Shown in pieces: positions 37,401 to 52,400 of a stretch of 64,000 nt of DNA (its first letter is position 1; the number at the start of each line of letters is the position of its first letter). The position numbers were made by a program, and so were the translations under genes. The notes under the pieces are model-generated. The model was not told the DNA's origin and made no database searches. It was given only the letters and a program-made list of their open reading frames with translations. Source of the DNA: Salvator merianae (taxonomy: Eukaryota; Chordata; Lepidosauria; Squamata; Teiidae); NCBI GenBank assembly GCA_003586115.2, contig QVOM02000116.1, positions 34,747,946-34,811,945 of the forward strand. Direction: 5' to 3'.

Positions 37401-40400
37401 TCTTTAGATTTCATGTTTTGTCATTGCTACACATACATTGATATCTTCTTGATGGTAGAAGGCACCCATAATTGTCATTTAATGACTCTCTTAAAAAAGA
37501 GAAAAAATTATTATTTCTTCATTAGCTGAAATGTGTGGCTACTAATACTATTTCCTGAACTGGTTAATGAAATGATGGTAGGAAGGAGGCTGCTTTATAA
37601 ATGAAATAATCAGAAATAGTCTGCTAGTAATTAGCTAGGCTCAACCATTAGCAATGACTGTAAAACACACGCAAACTTCTGTTGCAGCATAGCTCATTAC
37701 CCAAGACACAGGAGTCTAGAAATCCTTAGAAGTGCAATATCAAATGTCTTGGAACTAGGATAATGAAATACTGTACATATAAAGCTTTTGTGTGTGCTTG
37801 GATATAGATTGTACTATGCTATATAAGATGCAGAAGTGGTTGCTGCTCTTTGGGATTGGCGAGGCAGAAAACAAGGCACTGAAAATAAAATATTGCTTGG
37901 AGTAGCGTTAATGCCGGAGTTTTATTCAGACTCTCATAAAAACAGACCCTTATTAACATGATGCACAACATTAGCCACCTCTACAATGAAGCATGGGAAG
38001 AAGAACAGGAGAAGCTTTAAGCTCTAAACTCTAAGAGTACTGCCTGCGTTGTCCTCATGGGTCAGCTGGCTTTGATTATATGTAGTCAACTTTAGGGATG
38101 TGCAAAATCCTGTTCGGAATGCTTTACATAGCGTTCCAAATGGCAGTGCCTTTCTCATATGAGCACCTAGTTCGCTAGGTGTTAAACTGGGCCCTCATGT
38201 AAGAAAGCTATGGCAATTTTGAAAGATTCGTTAACCACTCAAAACGCTGCTTTGCACACTAGTTAATTTTTTTTTAGCAATATGGGTCTGTTTGCACTGT
38301 TAGCATTCAATGTCATATAAATTAAATAAGGTCTGTAAGAAAACATCGAGCTGCAACATTCTTCTAGATATCTTTTGAAAGCAATTGGTTGCAATGCATA
38401 TGTGTACTGCAGTTCATAATAGCCGGTAAGCATCAGGTTGCTAAAAGCTGTGCTGAAATGTCATCCTGTTTTTGCATTTAATTGGTAGAGTCCACAAATC
38501 CTCTGGCTGCTACTTTTTTAAAGGTCAGCTTTAGATCCTGTCACTGTAATCTCCTTTCTGTTACCAACCACATTTTCTTGGGGTGTGATCACATGTGTAT
38601 TTAGGGTTGCTCCCAGAGCCAGATTGAAAAAAAAATTAAAAAAATTACAACTTATTGGATCTTTGAGCCTGTGATTATTCTCCCTGTCCTCAGATCGGTA
38701 TTATTAACTCTTGGGGCGAGTTGTTGTCTAGGTTGCGTTGAACATAGACAATCAAAACAGCTGCCATTGGTGGCCGAGCAGTCAGATCACAGGCATAGGT
38801 AATGAAGGATTCTCCATTTAAAAATATGGCATGGAGTTCTGTAGCATAGGATCTGTTGGAAGAGATGATGGGAGCAATAGTCTAAAACATCTGGAAGGCA
38901 CTAGATTGGGAAAGATGAACTTTTAATAATATGCTATTGTGGTGAGGCACTATCTCTCTAAGAGAGTTGCCTTTTGCAACCTGATGATTAATTTTACATT
39001 TAAAAAAAGACCTATGGAAAATGTACATTGAAATGTGTGGCAATGGAGATGCCTCTACCTACCCCTCAGGCCTTTTCCTTGTCACATGGAGACACAGCTT
39101 ATCAAGACCGTGTGATAGGAGGGATGACTGCATTTTGTTTTCTTTGCTTCTTAGCACACTCTCTTTCTCTCTCTTTTAAACCCTGGCTTGCTTGAAAGCT
39201 CTGTTTGATAAATGCATAGTTGAGAAGAAAGTTTATGAGATTTCAAATATTCACAGAAGTTCACAGGTTCACATGGGTTCCAGTTTCTACCACTTACGGA
39301 GCTGTGTCTATACATACCCTTGGGGGCAACTGAGGATTGCCCTAAGGTGGGTGAACCAGATATCTCCTTTCCTGAACCCCCAGATCTTGTCCCAAGGTGG
39401 TAGAAACAGTACTCTTACAGGAGAGAAGAATTTGACAACTTATTGTGACTCCCAGCCAACTTGAATGGCTGGTGTTGCAGCTGCCTATTACACTCCCAGA
39501 TTGCAAAAGCTGCAAAAGTGCTGCAACGTGCTATCATAGGCCATCCCAATGCTGACCCAGACTGTGTTTGGCCAGCATCAGGGAAGGCCAAGATGTGCCC
39601 AGGATGGCTTCTCCAGGAAGGTGCCTCCTGCCTCTGTGTGAATGCTGCCCTGGTCCTTAATCAAGGATTCCTACAGTTGGGAGGAAATTGTGAGGTGTTT
39701 GTGCGTCTCAGTGATACCTGTCCCTGTCTCTGTGACTTTTTGTGATGTGCATTATAGAAGTAGTTCATTTTGAATAATAATAATGGGCATAATCCTTTGG
39801 GAATTCAGCTGTGCAGGCACCAGTGAAATGAATGGGCATTGCGTAGATGAGCCTCTCACGAGATTTTTCCCCAGTGATATTAAAAAGCAGTCAAATATGG
39901 TATCCTGCTTAAAATGTAATTGTTTGAAAGTAATAATATGCATGCCCTGATGCGTATACAAGCACTGGCTTATAATAGAGCTGGCACTCTTAAATTGTAG
40001 CTCTTGCGAAGCCATTACCTGTTTGCAGCATTTTATAGCTGTTTTTCCTAGTGTGCTTGGTAGGCACTGACTGGTTATAGCGTGTCCCCTGTTATGAATG
40101 TGATATAATTATGTGGGGATATACCTTTAAAATGCTTAGCACTCTGCCTTAAGGCTGAAGGCAAAGGCTACTCCCTTGAAGATTCTTTTTAAGAAAGTGT
40201 TTGTAAAATCTGGGAAGATGGAAATCTTCCTCCAGTTTTGTTCTGTGTATGCTGCTGTCTTAAGTTGTTTCGACAATAAAGACTTCTTATATGAAGAGCC
40301 TGGTGTCCTTTCTGTATGGGACATTGTCCCATGATAGGAAGAGGTCTAGAGGTCTCCCTTCCGCATGCTAGTATGGATTATGGGAGGCCCTTCCCCTTCT

Positions 40401-43400
40401 AGCATGCTCTGTCCTCACAGGATGAAGTGCAGATTGGGCTAAGGCACTGTAAATGGCCGCCTAGTCCAGTTTACTGGTAGACCTCGACATCGGGGTCTAC
40501 TGGTGTGCTAGGGGTAGTAAACCAAACCATAGAGGCATGCAGATGGCACATCTCCATGGTCCAGTATGCCACAGGGGACCCTTTCACAGGGATTAGCAAG
40601 CCATCCCAAGCTAGTACAGACTTTGGAGGTAGTGTGGGGATTGATGCAAGACAGGCCACCCCAATGCGAACAACCTTGTCAGCTTGGGACAGGTTGCTAA
40701 TCCCGGGTCGGAGAGGCCTGCCCTGTCCTGGGATAACAACCGTTAGTGCAAATATGACTTGGGTTTCTGCTGAGCTGCCTGCAACATGGAGGCTGGCTGA
40801 GGCTGAGCAGGTATAAGCTCTCTTGTATAATCATGTCTAGAGAGCCAGTACCAGCTTGGTTTCAGGATCAAGGACTAGTATCAGTATAGAAGTTACTTTA
40901 AAAAAATAAGGCAGCAAAGAATGGCTTAAATCAGTGTGCTTGTTTAAGTAGTGCCTTTTTCACAAGAGAGCCTTTCACAGCCTTCTGTATGGGTGACAGT
41001 GGTGGATGATACTTATTGTAGTTGGTAGAGAGGTGAGGCTTGGTTAAGGATCCATCGTTCTGTGTCAGCGCACGTGAAAATGGACCCTACTAGACCTAGT
41101 GACTTATTCTGATTCTTAAGAGTTTGTCTTTTCCTTTGGACAGCAACCTTCCCGCAGTCACTTGACCTCAGTGCAACTGCTTGTTCATCTTTGTGCCTTG
41201 AGCTTCAGTGTGGTCTCATGGAAATCACAGAACTGCTGCTTGGGGTAAATTGTTTGGCTGTGATGGTGGACACAGGCACAGCTATGGCTGTTTGTAGGAG
41301 GGAGTTGGGAGAGAGGTACTCTGCTTCTCTAGGAAGCCACCCTGAAACATATCATCCCTCGCTGTGCACAATGAGAGAGCAGGTTGGCAGCCTTAGCCTA
41401 AGGGTGTGATCAGATATGCTTAATGAGATGCCCTCTGGGTAAACTTGAAGCTGTAAGGACAGATGTAAAATCCCTAAAATCACCTTACTCTGTCCCGAAG
41501 CCTGGGAATACATGCCCATTCCTCATAAGGGGTTAAATAACACAGAGGGCAACCCTTTCTTTTAGTTGCATTAGGCAGGGAACTTCATAAGCACAGAGGA
41601 GGGAAATGTAGTCAGTCATAGCATAGAAACAAATGCTGCCGGTGAGTGACCAATCAGGACCATGGAAAGTCAGGAAGATCAATGGCCAATCACTGGTGAG
41701 CACTCCTTGTCAGACTTCGAGGTGAACTAAGAGCAAAGTCTGGAAAAATGAGGTAGGCTTTTTTGTTTAACTGTTTGAGTGCGGGTCTTTTGTGTGTATG
41801 TGAAAAGGACATTTTTTCTTAAAGGAGTGACCAAAAAAAGCATTGTCTGATTACACCCTTCATCTTCCCAAAATGCTAGAATTCCAGAGACCTCTTCAGA
41901 GTCATTGACTGCATGTTGAACAAATAATAGGAGCAAACTATTCTCCGTATTTAAAATTCTCCATTTTTAGTTTTAAGAATGGTAGTGGCGGTAAAATAAT
42001 GTAAGTGATTCCTTACCTTATATTAGTAGAAACAGATTGTTCAGTTTGAATAAAATTATTTAATATATTAATTTATTTTATGGCATGCAAAGGAAAAAAG
42101 GCACTACAATAATTGTGTGTATTCTATCCCTCTTATTTCTTCAGCGTTTCTACAAGAAAGCAGCTGCATTTGTCTTGAGAGCAGTTGGGAAACATTCCCC
42201 CCAGTTAGCTCAGGCAATAGTTGATTGTGGGGCACTTGATACACTGGTGATCTGCTTGGAAGATTTTGACCCTGGCGTAAAGGAAGCTGCATCTTGGGCC
42301 CTTGGGTACATAGCAAGACACAATGCAGGTAAGAGCTTCTTAGTATTATAGAGTGTTTTCCATGCCTATATTATGATGCCAGCTGTAAAGGTTAGGGAAA
42401 TAGCATGATCCTGCCCTGGTACCACCAGTTTAGCTGGTAGCCAGTCATTCCTGATCTGTTGTGATACTGGCAGAGAAACATCTAGCCTGATAGTAATACA
42501 AATTATCTCTCAACATAGTTAAAATTTTGCCTCCTCATGCAAATACAGGGATATTAGCAGCAGTGGTGGTGGAAGAATTGCTTATAGGAATGTGCCAAAC
42601 TGCCGTTCGTTGAATGTGAATGGCAGTTAGAGGCCAAGGACTGCTAGATGCTTTCCCTAACAGTCTTGGCTCTCTTCATCTCCCTTTCCTTATATGTGAG
42701 TAAATGCACAAAGTAGGGAACTTAAGCGCTTGCTTCATGTGTCCTTGCTGCCATTTTAGGGCCCTTTGTGGGCAGACCTGCAGCACGCATTGGCTGTGCA
42801 TGTGCATGACATCATCATGCATGCGTGTCACATGATCGCTCGCTGTGGCTCTCTGCGCATGTGCGAGGATGTTATTTGCATGCATGCAGATGTGCTGCAG
42901 GCTGGTCCATGAAGGGCTCTATAATGGTGGTGAGGATGTATGGAGCAAGTGAGTATTCCCTGCTGTGCATGTTTACCTCTGTGTTTTTTTTGGGGGGGGG
43001 GTTGAAGAGAGCTTGGGCTGTTAGGGAAAGCACCTAAAAATCCTTGGCCTCTGCTTTTCACATTTGATGAATGGCAGTTTGGCATGTCCCTAATCGCTTA
43101 GTTAATGTACATGAAGTTATTTAAACACTCAGTGGGCTTCATAAATCAATCCTTTTCTTGGTTCTTTTCTGTTTCTAAATGAAATAAAAAGGAACCAGAG
43201 GCATAGCAAATGGAGAACACTAGGCTGATCCTAGATAGATTCCCAAACGCTCCTGTTATAAACACTGATAACTTTTCTGAAGATTATTAGATGCTAGCAT
43301 ATTATAAAACATCTTTGAGAAACAGAAGCTGAAGTAAACTTTCCTTGAAAGTGAGTGTATTGCAGGGAAGGAGATGATGTTACAGTTCTCATGAAGTTAT

Positions 43401-46400
43401 TAAACAGCAGGCGAGTCCCCTCTCCCAAAAAAAATCCACACAGTAGCGACAGTAGCAGCAAACAAATACTTCAAAGTAACATTCATCTACTGAATCTGTT
43501 ATAGACAGGTAGAGGCATGAACATGCTTCTTGTGACAAGCTCTTCCATTACTACCTATTAAAGGTCTATAGAAAAGGTTCAAGTGGGAGAATCACTGAGT
43601 AGGACCTGTGTATTTCTTCAGTGTCTCTGCTGAACTTTCTCTCCTCTTTCAAAGCAAGCTTTGATTTATTCATCCTTTCCCATACACCCTCGTAAATCCT
43701 CTACTGTAATATCAGCCACATGCAACTCCAATTACATATTCCTTCCCAGTAAGCTGTCTTTTCCCAAAGGTGCCCTTGAAAGCCTTGTCCACAAATAGTA
43801 GCCTACATCCCCTCTATTCTTGCCCCAAATTTGCTTTCTGCCCCTTCTTCACTTCCTTTCCCCTCGTGCAACCCTTGACAACTATTGCTAAGAGAAGATA
43901 GGTTGGACTTTTGGTCAATTCTGTCACTGCAGATATATGTGCTGTGTTCTTAATTTACTGTCCCAGATAATTATTCCAAATTTTTGCATCAGCCTTTTTT
44001 CCTTTAAATCATTCAAATCAAGCCTTCAAATTATCGCGTTCCTTCCTAAAAACCAGACACTCACATTGTTTGGACTTTTGTACTCCTTCATTCCCACTAC
44101 CTTCAGACCTGTTTTCTTTGCTTTTCAGTGATGACTGGTTGGCCACTCACAAGTCCCATCTCACTGAGTGTCACTCTAAAAATACCATTCCACAATTTAT
44201 CAAGTTGCTTAAAAAAGATACTCAAAATGATTTCTCATTTTATCAAGTTAATTTTGAAACCAGGTACTCCTGATGGTTATAATATTCCTTTTTCTGATGC
44301 CTCCGAGGCAGGCAAGTACATCCTCAGAAAGAGGGACCCAGCAGGATACACGCTGTCCCCATTGCATTCAGTGCTGTGAGATGTCCTTAGAGCAATTCAG
44401 CACACTCTGCTGAAAAGCTGTTTTCTCAGAAACCTAGGATGGGATCTAAGGCACTATGTGACTGCATGTTAGCAGACGTAATTTGTTTTCCAAGTGCACA
44501 TCAAGGCTTCTGAATTCACCTGACACAAAACACTGAATTGCTTTGTTTCTAAAAGAAAGAGTAATGTATTTAGGGACAAAAGAGAATTTACAGGGGTAAT
44601 TAAACAGGGTTTTATTTTGAATATTACTGTATAATATGGCAAAGAGTAGAAGGCAAGGAAAAAATACTTCCTACAAATAGTTTGTAAATTAGCAGGTCAT
44701 GCTTCTATACAGCAATATATCTTCTCTCCTTATGAAGTAATTGTAGATACAGACACGCAGAGAACTTGTGTCCATGGAAACAGTAATGCATAGCACACAG
44801 AATTGCACCACACCGCAATTGGGGAACCCTCCCTGTCATAGGAAATAGGAATGACAGTCTTTGATTCTGAATGACATCAAATTTAGTGCTGTAATTTAAC
44901 AGACAGTAATTTATGTGCAGGTGATCACAGGGAGCAAACCAGGAAAGCTAGACTGACACCTGATCAGTCAGTGGTGTTGGAATCCTAGTGGGAGATGTTG
45001 CACACCAATTGGAGTTCAAAGAAAAGCCTTTGTAGTGTACGATTATTGGTTTGATAAGCTTCTAGACTATGACTCCAAATCACCTACTCTAACACAGACT
45101 GAGCAGCAAAGTTGGAATTCTGTTAATGATAGCACATTTTTGATTACACTGTAAAACCAGTGGCTAATGTCATCTCTGAGTTGAACTCAATTCCTGGTCC
45201 ATATAGCTTCCTTGGCAACAATATAGAAATGATTTGCTACATGTCTTTGGGATCTTTTTTAGTTACCTAGTCTAGTCTATTGTCATGGTGTCTTCACATT
45301 TATATACTTACCTGCTTTGCTTTTTGAGATCAAGAGCAAGTGGAAGCTGCAATAAATTGCTGTCCTTTCTCAAACCTAGGAATTTTTTCATCTTTTCAGA
45401 CCTTTGCAGGACGGGTTATACTTTCATTTTTACTACCTAAAAGTCTTTCTCTGTTGTATTCTGTGGCATCAAAGGACTCACATTTTCTGCCAGCTGCCAG
45501 CTCTGGACATCATGATGATGTCACAAATTGTCAACTTCTAGACAGCTGGAAAAGGGAAAAGTATTTCCTTTTACTATCTCCTGAAATACGTGACGGAAGA
45601 GCAAACTACAGTTTGGAGAAATGCAAAGAAAGTTCACAGTTGGAATCTCCTCTCTGACCACTCTGGATTTCCAGCTCACAAAAATCTCCCCCCCCCCGCC
45701 CAATAATATGCATGGTTTACTCCTAATCTTGTCTTCTACCAGGTTTTCTCTAATGTCTTGTGAGCATGTGCAGACTGTCTCTATGTTCTAGTTTCCTCCA
45801 ATCTGTTATCCCAACAATTCCTGCTTACCTAGCCCTAAATGTTCTATGCATCCTGGAAGCTTCTTTTTATTTCATAAATATCTTCTTCTGCATACTTGAT
45901 ACCTTACTATTTTCAAGTGAAAAGTCAGTTGACTCCAAAAATTGCATTTTGAAACAAATGATCAAATTGATTTATGGTTTATACACACTTCCTACCTCTC
46001 TCCCTCGCTCCCTATATGTACTCTATCCCCCTCTCTATATAAACCTCACACATATCCTATCTACCTCCATCCTGCATTGTTTAAATTGGCCATTCCCCCC
46101 CCCCCAAACATTTCCGTGCTTTTTGTCTTAAATTAGAATTCTTTCCTTTTAAAAGTTGTTTTCTGTTTTTTTCATTTCTGTTATTATTTATTTTTGTTTT
46201 TTATTCAAGTTGCGGTTATCAGGGGAAAAAGAGATTGCTGTTTCTGGAATATTATAAATGGCATAAAAATAAGCCATATGTCACTTCTTTTTTTGAGGAA
46301 GGGAAAATTGATTTAGGAGCATTTATACAATTGCACTTCAAGTTTGACAAACTAAATGAAAAACACTGGGTGATTTTTAATTAAAATTTGCTTTTAATTG

Positions 46401-49400
46401 ATCTAGAGAGCAGAGTTCAAATATTTATTTTAACTCAACCCAACAGTGTTTAACAGCAGTGTGCTAAAATGAAAGTGCAATAAATCAAAGTGAACTTGTA
46501 ATACTAGTATTGTCGTATACTAATAAGATATTTTACATTTTTGTTTAGATTGTTGAACAACTCAATTTGGTATAGCTTTCATCTTTAAGTTCCAACTCCT
46601 GTATTTCCTGCTCCATGCACAGTGTAAGAAGGGAAAATCAATATTTTATTTACAGTAATTTGGTTACAATTTGCTTTTCAGCTTTTCTTCCATTTAGATT
46701 TTATTTCAGGATTCAGTCTCAGGATTCTAGAGATTGGTTACTAGCAACACTGCTCTTGCTCTAATGTCTGTATCTGGCATATTTTGGAAGTGAGGAGTGG
46801 TCAAAATACTTTCTCAGTTACTGTATTTGCAGTTTATGACAACTGCATACTCAGCAAAGCATATCCATATGCTTAAAATGTAGTTTGGTATGATGAAAAG
46901 TTCAAGTTTGTAGAGAAGTTTATACTAGAAACCTTACACTGATCCTTAGCTCATAGTGCTATTGATTTTAGCACCAGGTAAAATAGTAGCTATAGTCTGC
47001 CAACTCTGAGAGCAAATTAAAAATGTTTATAGGTACTAATAAATATTTGAGGCACACTTATATATTTAATACGAATATACTCACATGAACAAGTGCACAT
47101 GAATCTGTGAATATAATTGTGTACTGTGATTTTAAAAGTCCATCAAAGTTTTTGACTGATAGCCTGTAAATGCAAAAACAGGGTTGAGTACTTGAATTAC
47201 AACAGCTATTTGTTGCCATGGCAGTGCAACACAGGTGAAATATTAAAGATAAGAGAGTATGTGCATAACAAGGGGAAGACCTAACAAAACCTTATTTAAG
47301 AACCTATAATAGGCCATTTGAAATTAATGGAATTTCTGTTCATTTTTCAATTTTTCCAAAACTAGCCCTTGTTGTAATCTTGTATTTGCTATCCTCTCAT
47401 TTTCTACTTCATTACTAAACCTAATGACAGATATGCAGAAGGGTAATGAATTTCTGCTATAGCAGTTGTACTAACTACATCAGTTAATTGTAGGTTTTCT
47501 GGTTAAGATATAAGTAACTAGCTATGGTGACTTAAGGTAACTCTGCGTCACAGTTTTTCTGATGAGAGATCAGTTTGTTTTTAAAGTATGTTGTGTCTAT
47601 ACAAAATTAGCAAGCTAGATTCTTTGGCAGAACAAGCTGTCACAAATAGCTTTCCTTGCTTTGCTTCCCTTTTCTCTCCCGCTCCCTTTTTTTTAAAAAA
47701 CCGCAACAACATCAATACATATTAGGTCTGTTATTTCTGCCTCTCACGGAAACAGCATTAAAATTTGCTTTCTGGCACAGGGTGACACATTTTGGCTTTT
47801 CTTTTATTGTTAGCTGTGTAAAAGTGGCTTGCCTATTGATCAGGGCTGAACAGTTAGGACTTAAACAGCTGACATCTGCTTATTCGTTTTAAAGATGTGG
47901 TGAGCAAGTGCATGCGAGTATCTATGTATGCTCTCGCGAACACGCAGGCAGGTTAACAAACCATTTCGTCCTAATCTACCTCAAATGTGTACATTGTAAA
48001 TGGTGGTGCGTCCATTGACCTGTATTCTTTTCAGTGGGATGATTGGGCCACATGGTCTATGAAGCCAGGAGGGCTGATTTGAAATGCAGATGTCAAGGCC
48101 CTAAGCCCTCCCTCCTTTTTCCCCCTCTGGCCATATCTGTCAGGGTGAAAAATGACTTGCACAAGGGTCAGTCACCCATGCTCGCTTAATTACTTTCCTT
48201 GCACCAACAGACCTGTCCCAAGCTGTGGTGGATGCTGGAGCAATTCCTCTGCTAGTACTCTGTATCCAGGAACCAGAGATAGCTTTGAGAAGGATTGCGG
48301 CGTCCGCCCTCAGTGACGTTTCAAAGCATTCTCCACAGTTAGCACAGACAGTTGTGGACGCGGGAGCAATTGCTCATTTGGCACAGATGATCCTCAACCC
48401 TGATGCCAAACTGAAGGTACTATTCAAACTTGTTTTATTCCTCTCTCCCCCGTCCCCCCAAGAAATGGAAGTAGGTTTCAGCTGTGATGGCTTGCTTAGA
48501 AAAGCATATGCAGCTAAATGGACTTTTATTCTAAAAGGCACATTGCTAACTTCACTGCTGGCAACAAAGGGGAGATTTGCTGATTTTGATGGAGGTGTTG
48601 CATGCATGGGGTCAAAAACTAGGGAAGTGATGAGCTGAATTAAATTTTAAACAATATTTTAACAAAGTCAGACACTGATGCATGGGGAAATACCAGTTAT
48701 TAATTTTCCCAAGAAGGAGTCTGAGGTATAGTATATTTATAGCTGAAAGTTCCCTCACACTGTTTTAATAGTACTCAGGAAGTATCATCTGCAACAGTGT
48801 TGTAGTAGTAGTTTCTGGTGTTCTTAAAATAGTAATTTTGTATTCTTAAATGTACTGATTTGATAGTAAAACCATTTATTTTAGTAATATTGGCTTAGTA
48901 TTAAGTCAGTACAGGATCTGATTACAAACAACTAGGTTTTCAATAACATACAGACAATTGCATGCATTTTTTTGTTTTTGTTGTTTCTGGATTTTAGGTT
49001 CATAGACATATTTTAGAAATTGCGTTTCCAACAATGCCAAACCTTGCGTTTCTTTTTGGTGCTTCAGGACAATTAATAGCAAATAACATTTTCAAAATTC
49101 CTGATTGATTAAAATAACTTTTTTTTAAAAAAAAGATCTGTGTTAGATGTTAAAATTTAAATGAGAACAGCTGAGGAAGATTTGTGGGGCCTGTTCTTTG
49201 TAGCTAAAAAGAAACAATTATTTCATGTGTAATTCCTTTAACAAGAGACTAATTAAAGTGTTGGCTTTCTGTTTTGAATTGATTGAAGTAAGAACACATT
49301 TCCTACCACTCTTAATGCTTATTGGGTTTACCCAGCAGTAACAACACTGAATCTAAGATATTACTTACATTCAAGTAATATACATGTATTTTTGTATTGT

Positions 49401-52400
49401 TTTTGAAATAGGAGAGTTAATTTTGTGAAGAGATGTATGTGGCTTGATATCGTCCCAATTCAAAGGGAACTTTCCCCATTTACTTGCTCTTTTTTGCTTG
49501 TGTGAGTATGTATGTATATGCATGCATGTGTCTGTAAAATGTTTGCCTGATAAACCATTTATGAAACCATCATTCCTGTTTACCAGCGTCAGGTACTGTC
49601 AGCTCTCAGCCAGATAGCAAAGCATTCTGTGGATCTGGCAGAAATGGTGGTTGAGGCAGAAATTTTCCCCGTTGTACTCACATGCCTGAAGGACTCGGAT
49701 GAATATGTCAAGAAAAATGCTTCAACTTTAATTAGAGAGATAGCAAGGCATACGCCCGAGGTAAAATCTTGAGAATGCAAATGGAAGGTCATGTTATTAG
49801 TATTTATGCTTTAAATGAATGTTTAAAATTCCCAGTATTATTTTATCATCAAGCAAACCGAAAAGCTCTGTGGAATTTCCATTGGTGTAAATAGGGGAGA
49901 GAAGCAGGGAAAAAAAGGATATGTTTGTTGCTGTTTTTGGATGTGCTTGGAATACAAATAGGGAACTGGGCAAAATCGTCTTTCCTTGTTGGTGGGGATA
50001 ATTGTGAAGAGTATGCTCAACAGGGCACATGGCACAAAGTATGAAAGACAATTGTAAAGTGCAAAAATTATTGGGTGGCATCTCAGTTAACAGTTAAGAA
50101 GTGGTATGAAACCTCTGTAAATTGATAGGATATGTCAGTTTCAAGATGATTGGTTTCCTGGCCCTTTGTTTTTGTTCCCTGAGCCTTCAGAGTTCAAATC
50201 AGAATAATATAGTTTTAAAAATACACTGTCGAACGGTATGGACATTGCTTTTAAGGTGCTTATTGTGAACTGAGATGAACAACTCTGAGTTCTAAACCAC
50301 ATTACTGGGTGGACCCGAGTATGGAATATTTACTATTGGAATAGTAAAAAGAAATTAATTTGTTCTAATTAGAGTCAAATTCATTCACTTCCACTGAACT
50401 ACACAGAGTGAACTACACAGAGTGAAATTAAATGCCACACAATAGTCACCCATGGACTTTATCTAAAATGAATGTCCCCTCCCTGGTGTCAGATATAGAC
50501 AGATTATCTCCTTTCCCTTACCTCAGCAAATGGTAAATAAACCTCAGTACCCTTACACATAATATTTCCAACGACTCCAAAAGTAAATGCAAAAAAAAAA
50601 ATTAATCAGGCTTCATATATAATTAACTTAGTGAAGCTGCTTATAATGGGCTACAAGAAATAAAATGGAAGGAGGGCGAACATGCACACACAGATGCTCC
50701 TGTTTGTGTCTCATGAACATTAGAGTACGCTAGGGTCTCATTATTTAGAGGTTTTTTTTTATTATTATTAATTTAAGCCACAAAACCCCATGCTGAAATC
50801 CGATATTCTCATTATTTCAGGTGCTCTGGGGCTTTAGGGAAAACCCCCCAGATGTCACAAGGACAATGTGCTGTTTTAGCAGCTCTGATGCTGCTGAGGC
50901 TGCGGGGGAGGAGGGAGGGTTTGGGGAATCCTTGCTGTAGCCAAAACTTCCTTTGTGCCGGGGAGCAACCGCTCTGCAGGAGTCCTCGCTCTGCACTGTG
51001 TCTAAAAGCTCATGTGTTTGAAGCAGCGGAGGAGCGGGGGAGGGGCCGGTTGAATGGCAGGCTGCCGCAGTCTCTCCAGATGATTCTGGTATAGCACTCC
51101 AGTGCAGAGGGTTTCTTTCTCGTTAGGCTTCGAGTTGGATGCAAGGTTTTCTGCTCTTGAGAGAATCCTATTGATATTTTTTTCTTCAAAGCGTCAGCAG
51201 CATGGATAGGCTTGTATTTTCTGACACCGTTGCCTTCCTGAAGCAATTTAGCAAACTAAATTGGCGTTGAGGCAATGTACGGTATTAATTATACCAGCTT
51301 ACAGTCATTTATCACTATCGCTGATCTCGTTAAAAATTAAACAATATGGCTCTTAAGTGTTCTTGGCATTAGCAAGGCCCTCACCTCGAGCCTGCTAGCT
51401 AGGATGTTGAATATCCAAAGCTAGGTTTCTCTCTCTTTGGTTGCTGGGTGTTGTCAGTAGATTTCCATAAAATTCTAGCCATGCCTTACAAAAGTTTCAA
51501 ATGCAACCAAGTAAAGCATACAAAATAAAACAGCTAGCCAGCACTAGAATTAAAAATTGTGAACTCAGAATGGATAGCATGGAAATGACAGACGCACCTA
51601 GTCAGAAGATGTGCTGCATCAGATTGGGCCCATGGCTCATCTAGTCCAGCAGTCAGCTCTTGTGGTGGACAACCAGCTGGTCTTCACACCCCTCCTGCTA
51701 CCATAAGGACTAATTGCCATTGATAGCAAAATGTGGATGGTGTTGTTCTGAGACACACAGACCCATCCATCTGGTGGACTGTTCCAGGTGATCCAATCCT
51801 GCTGGAGTGGTCTACTGAACAGTAAGTGCAGAAATGCCCATAAGTAAATGTCAGGTCTGCTGCAACAAACCCTGGTCTTCTCAAAATTTCCTCCACTTCA
51901 GGCCTGGCTTCCCAAAGAGAGGCACTGGGTGTTGTGGCTGAAGATGCCATCTTAATTTTGCCAGCATTTCTCTAGGTTCTGACTTATAGTAGCATTCTGG
52001 AATCACAGGGCAGAAGAGATGGGACAGTGGTGCAAATGAAACAGTCACTTTTGTCCACCCAAAGCAGACCCTGTTCTGTTGTAGTCCTCCGGCCAGGGTG
52101 CTGGGCTGTTGGAGGTTATCTGTCTGTGTTATAGCTTCATCTAGACCTGCTTGCCTTTGGTAGCCTAGTGAGTATGCTCTAGCACAGTACTAGGTGGGCC
52201 ATCAAGTTAGGGTTCTGCACAATCCCTCTACTCTGTGGAAGGTCTCAACTTAGAAGGCATCTTTCCTTAGTAGCCATCTGCTAGGCTTTAGATGGTAGAG
52301 TAAGGAAGAGAAAGCTCTTTAAGGATCTTACTGCATAGACAGATATATATGTATGAGGGGGAGGGAAATAGGCAGTTCTTTATGCCTTTTCGATGATCGT

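Noticed and set aside
43937..46136. Open frames of 60-123 codons in intron 4
   Set aside because: Composition follows the pyrimidine-rich strand, with no domains and no splice context fitting SPAG6.
48417..48638. Continuation of the exon 5 frame for about 70 more codons
   Set aside because: It starts exactly after a consensus donor, and the added residues have no SPAG6 match; it is intron read-through.
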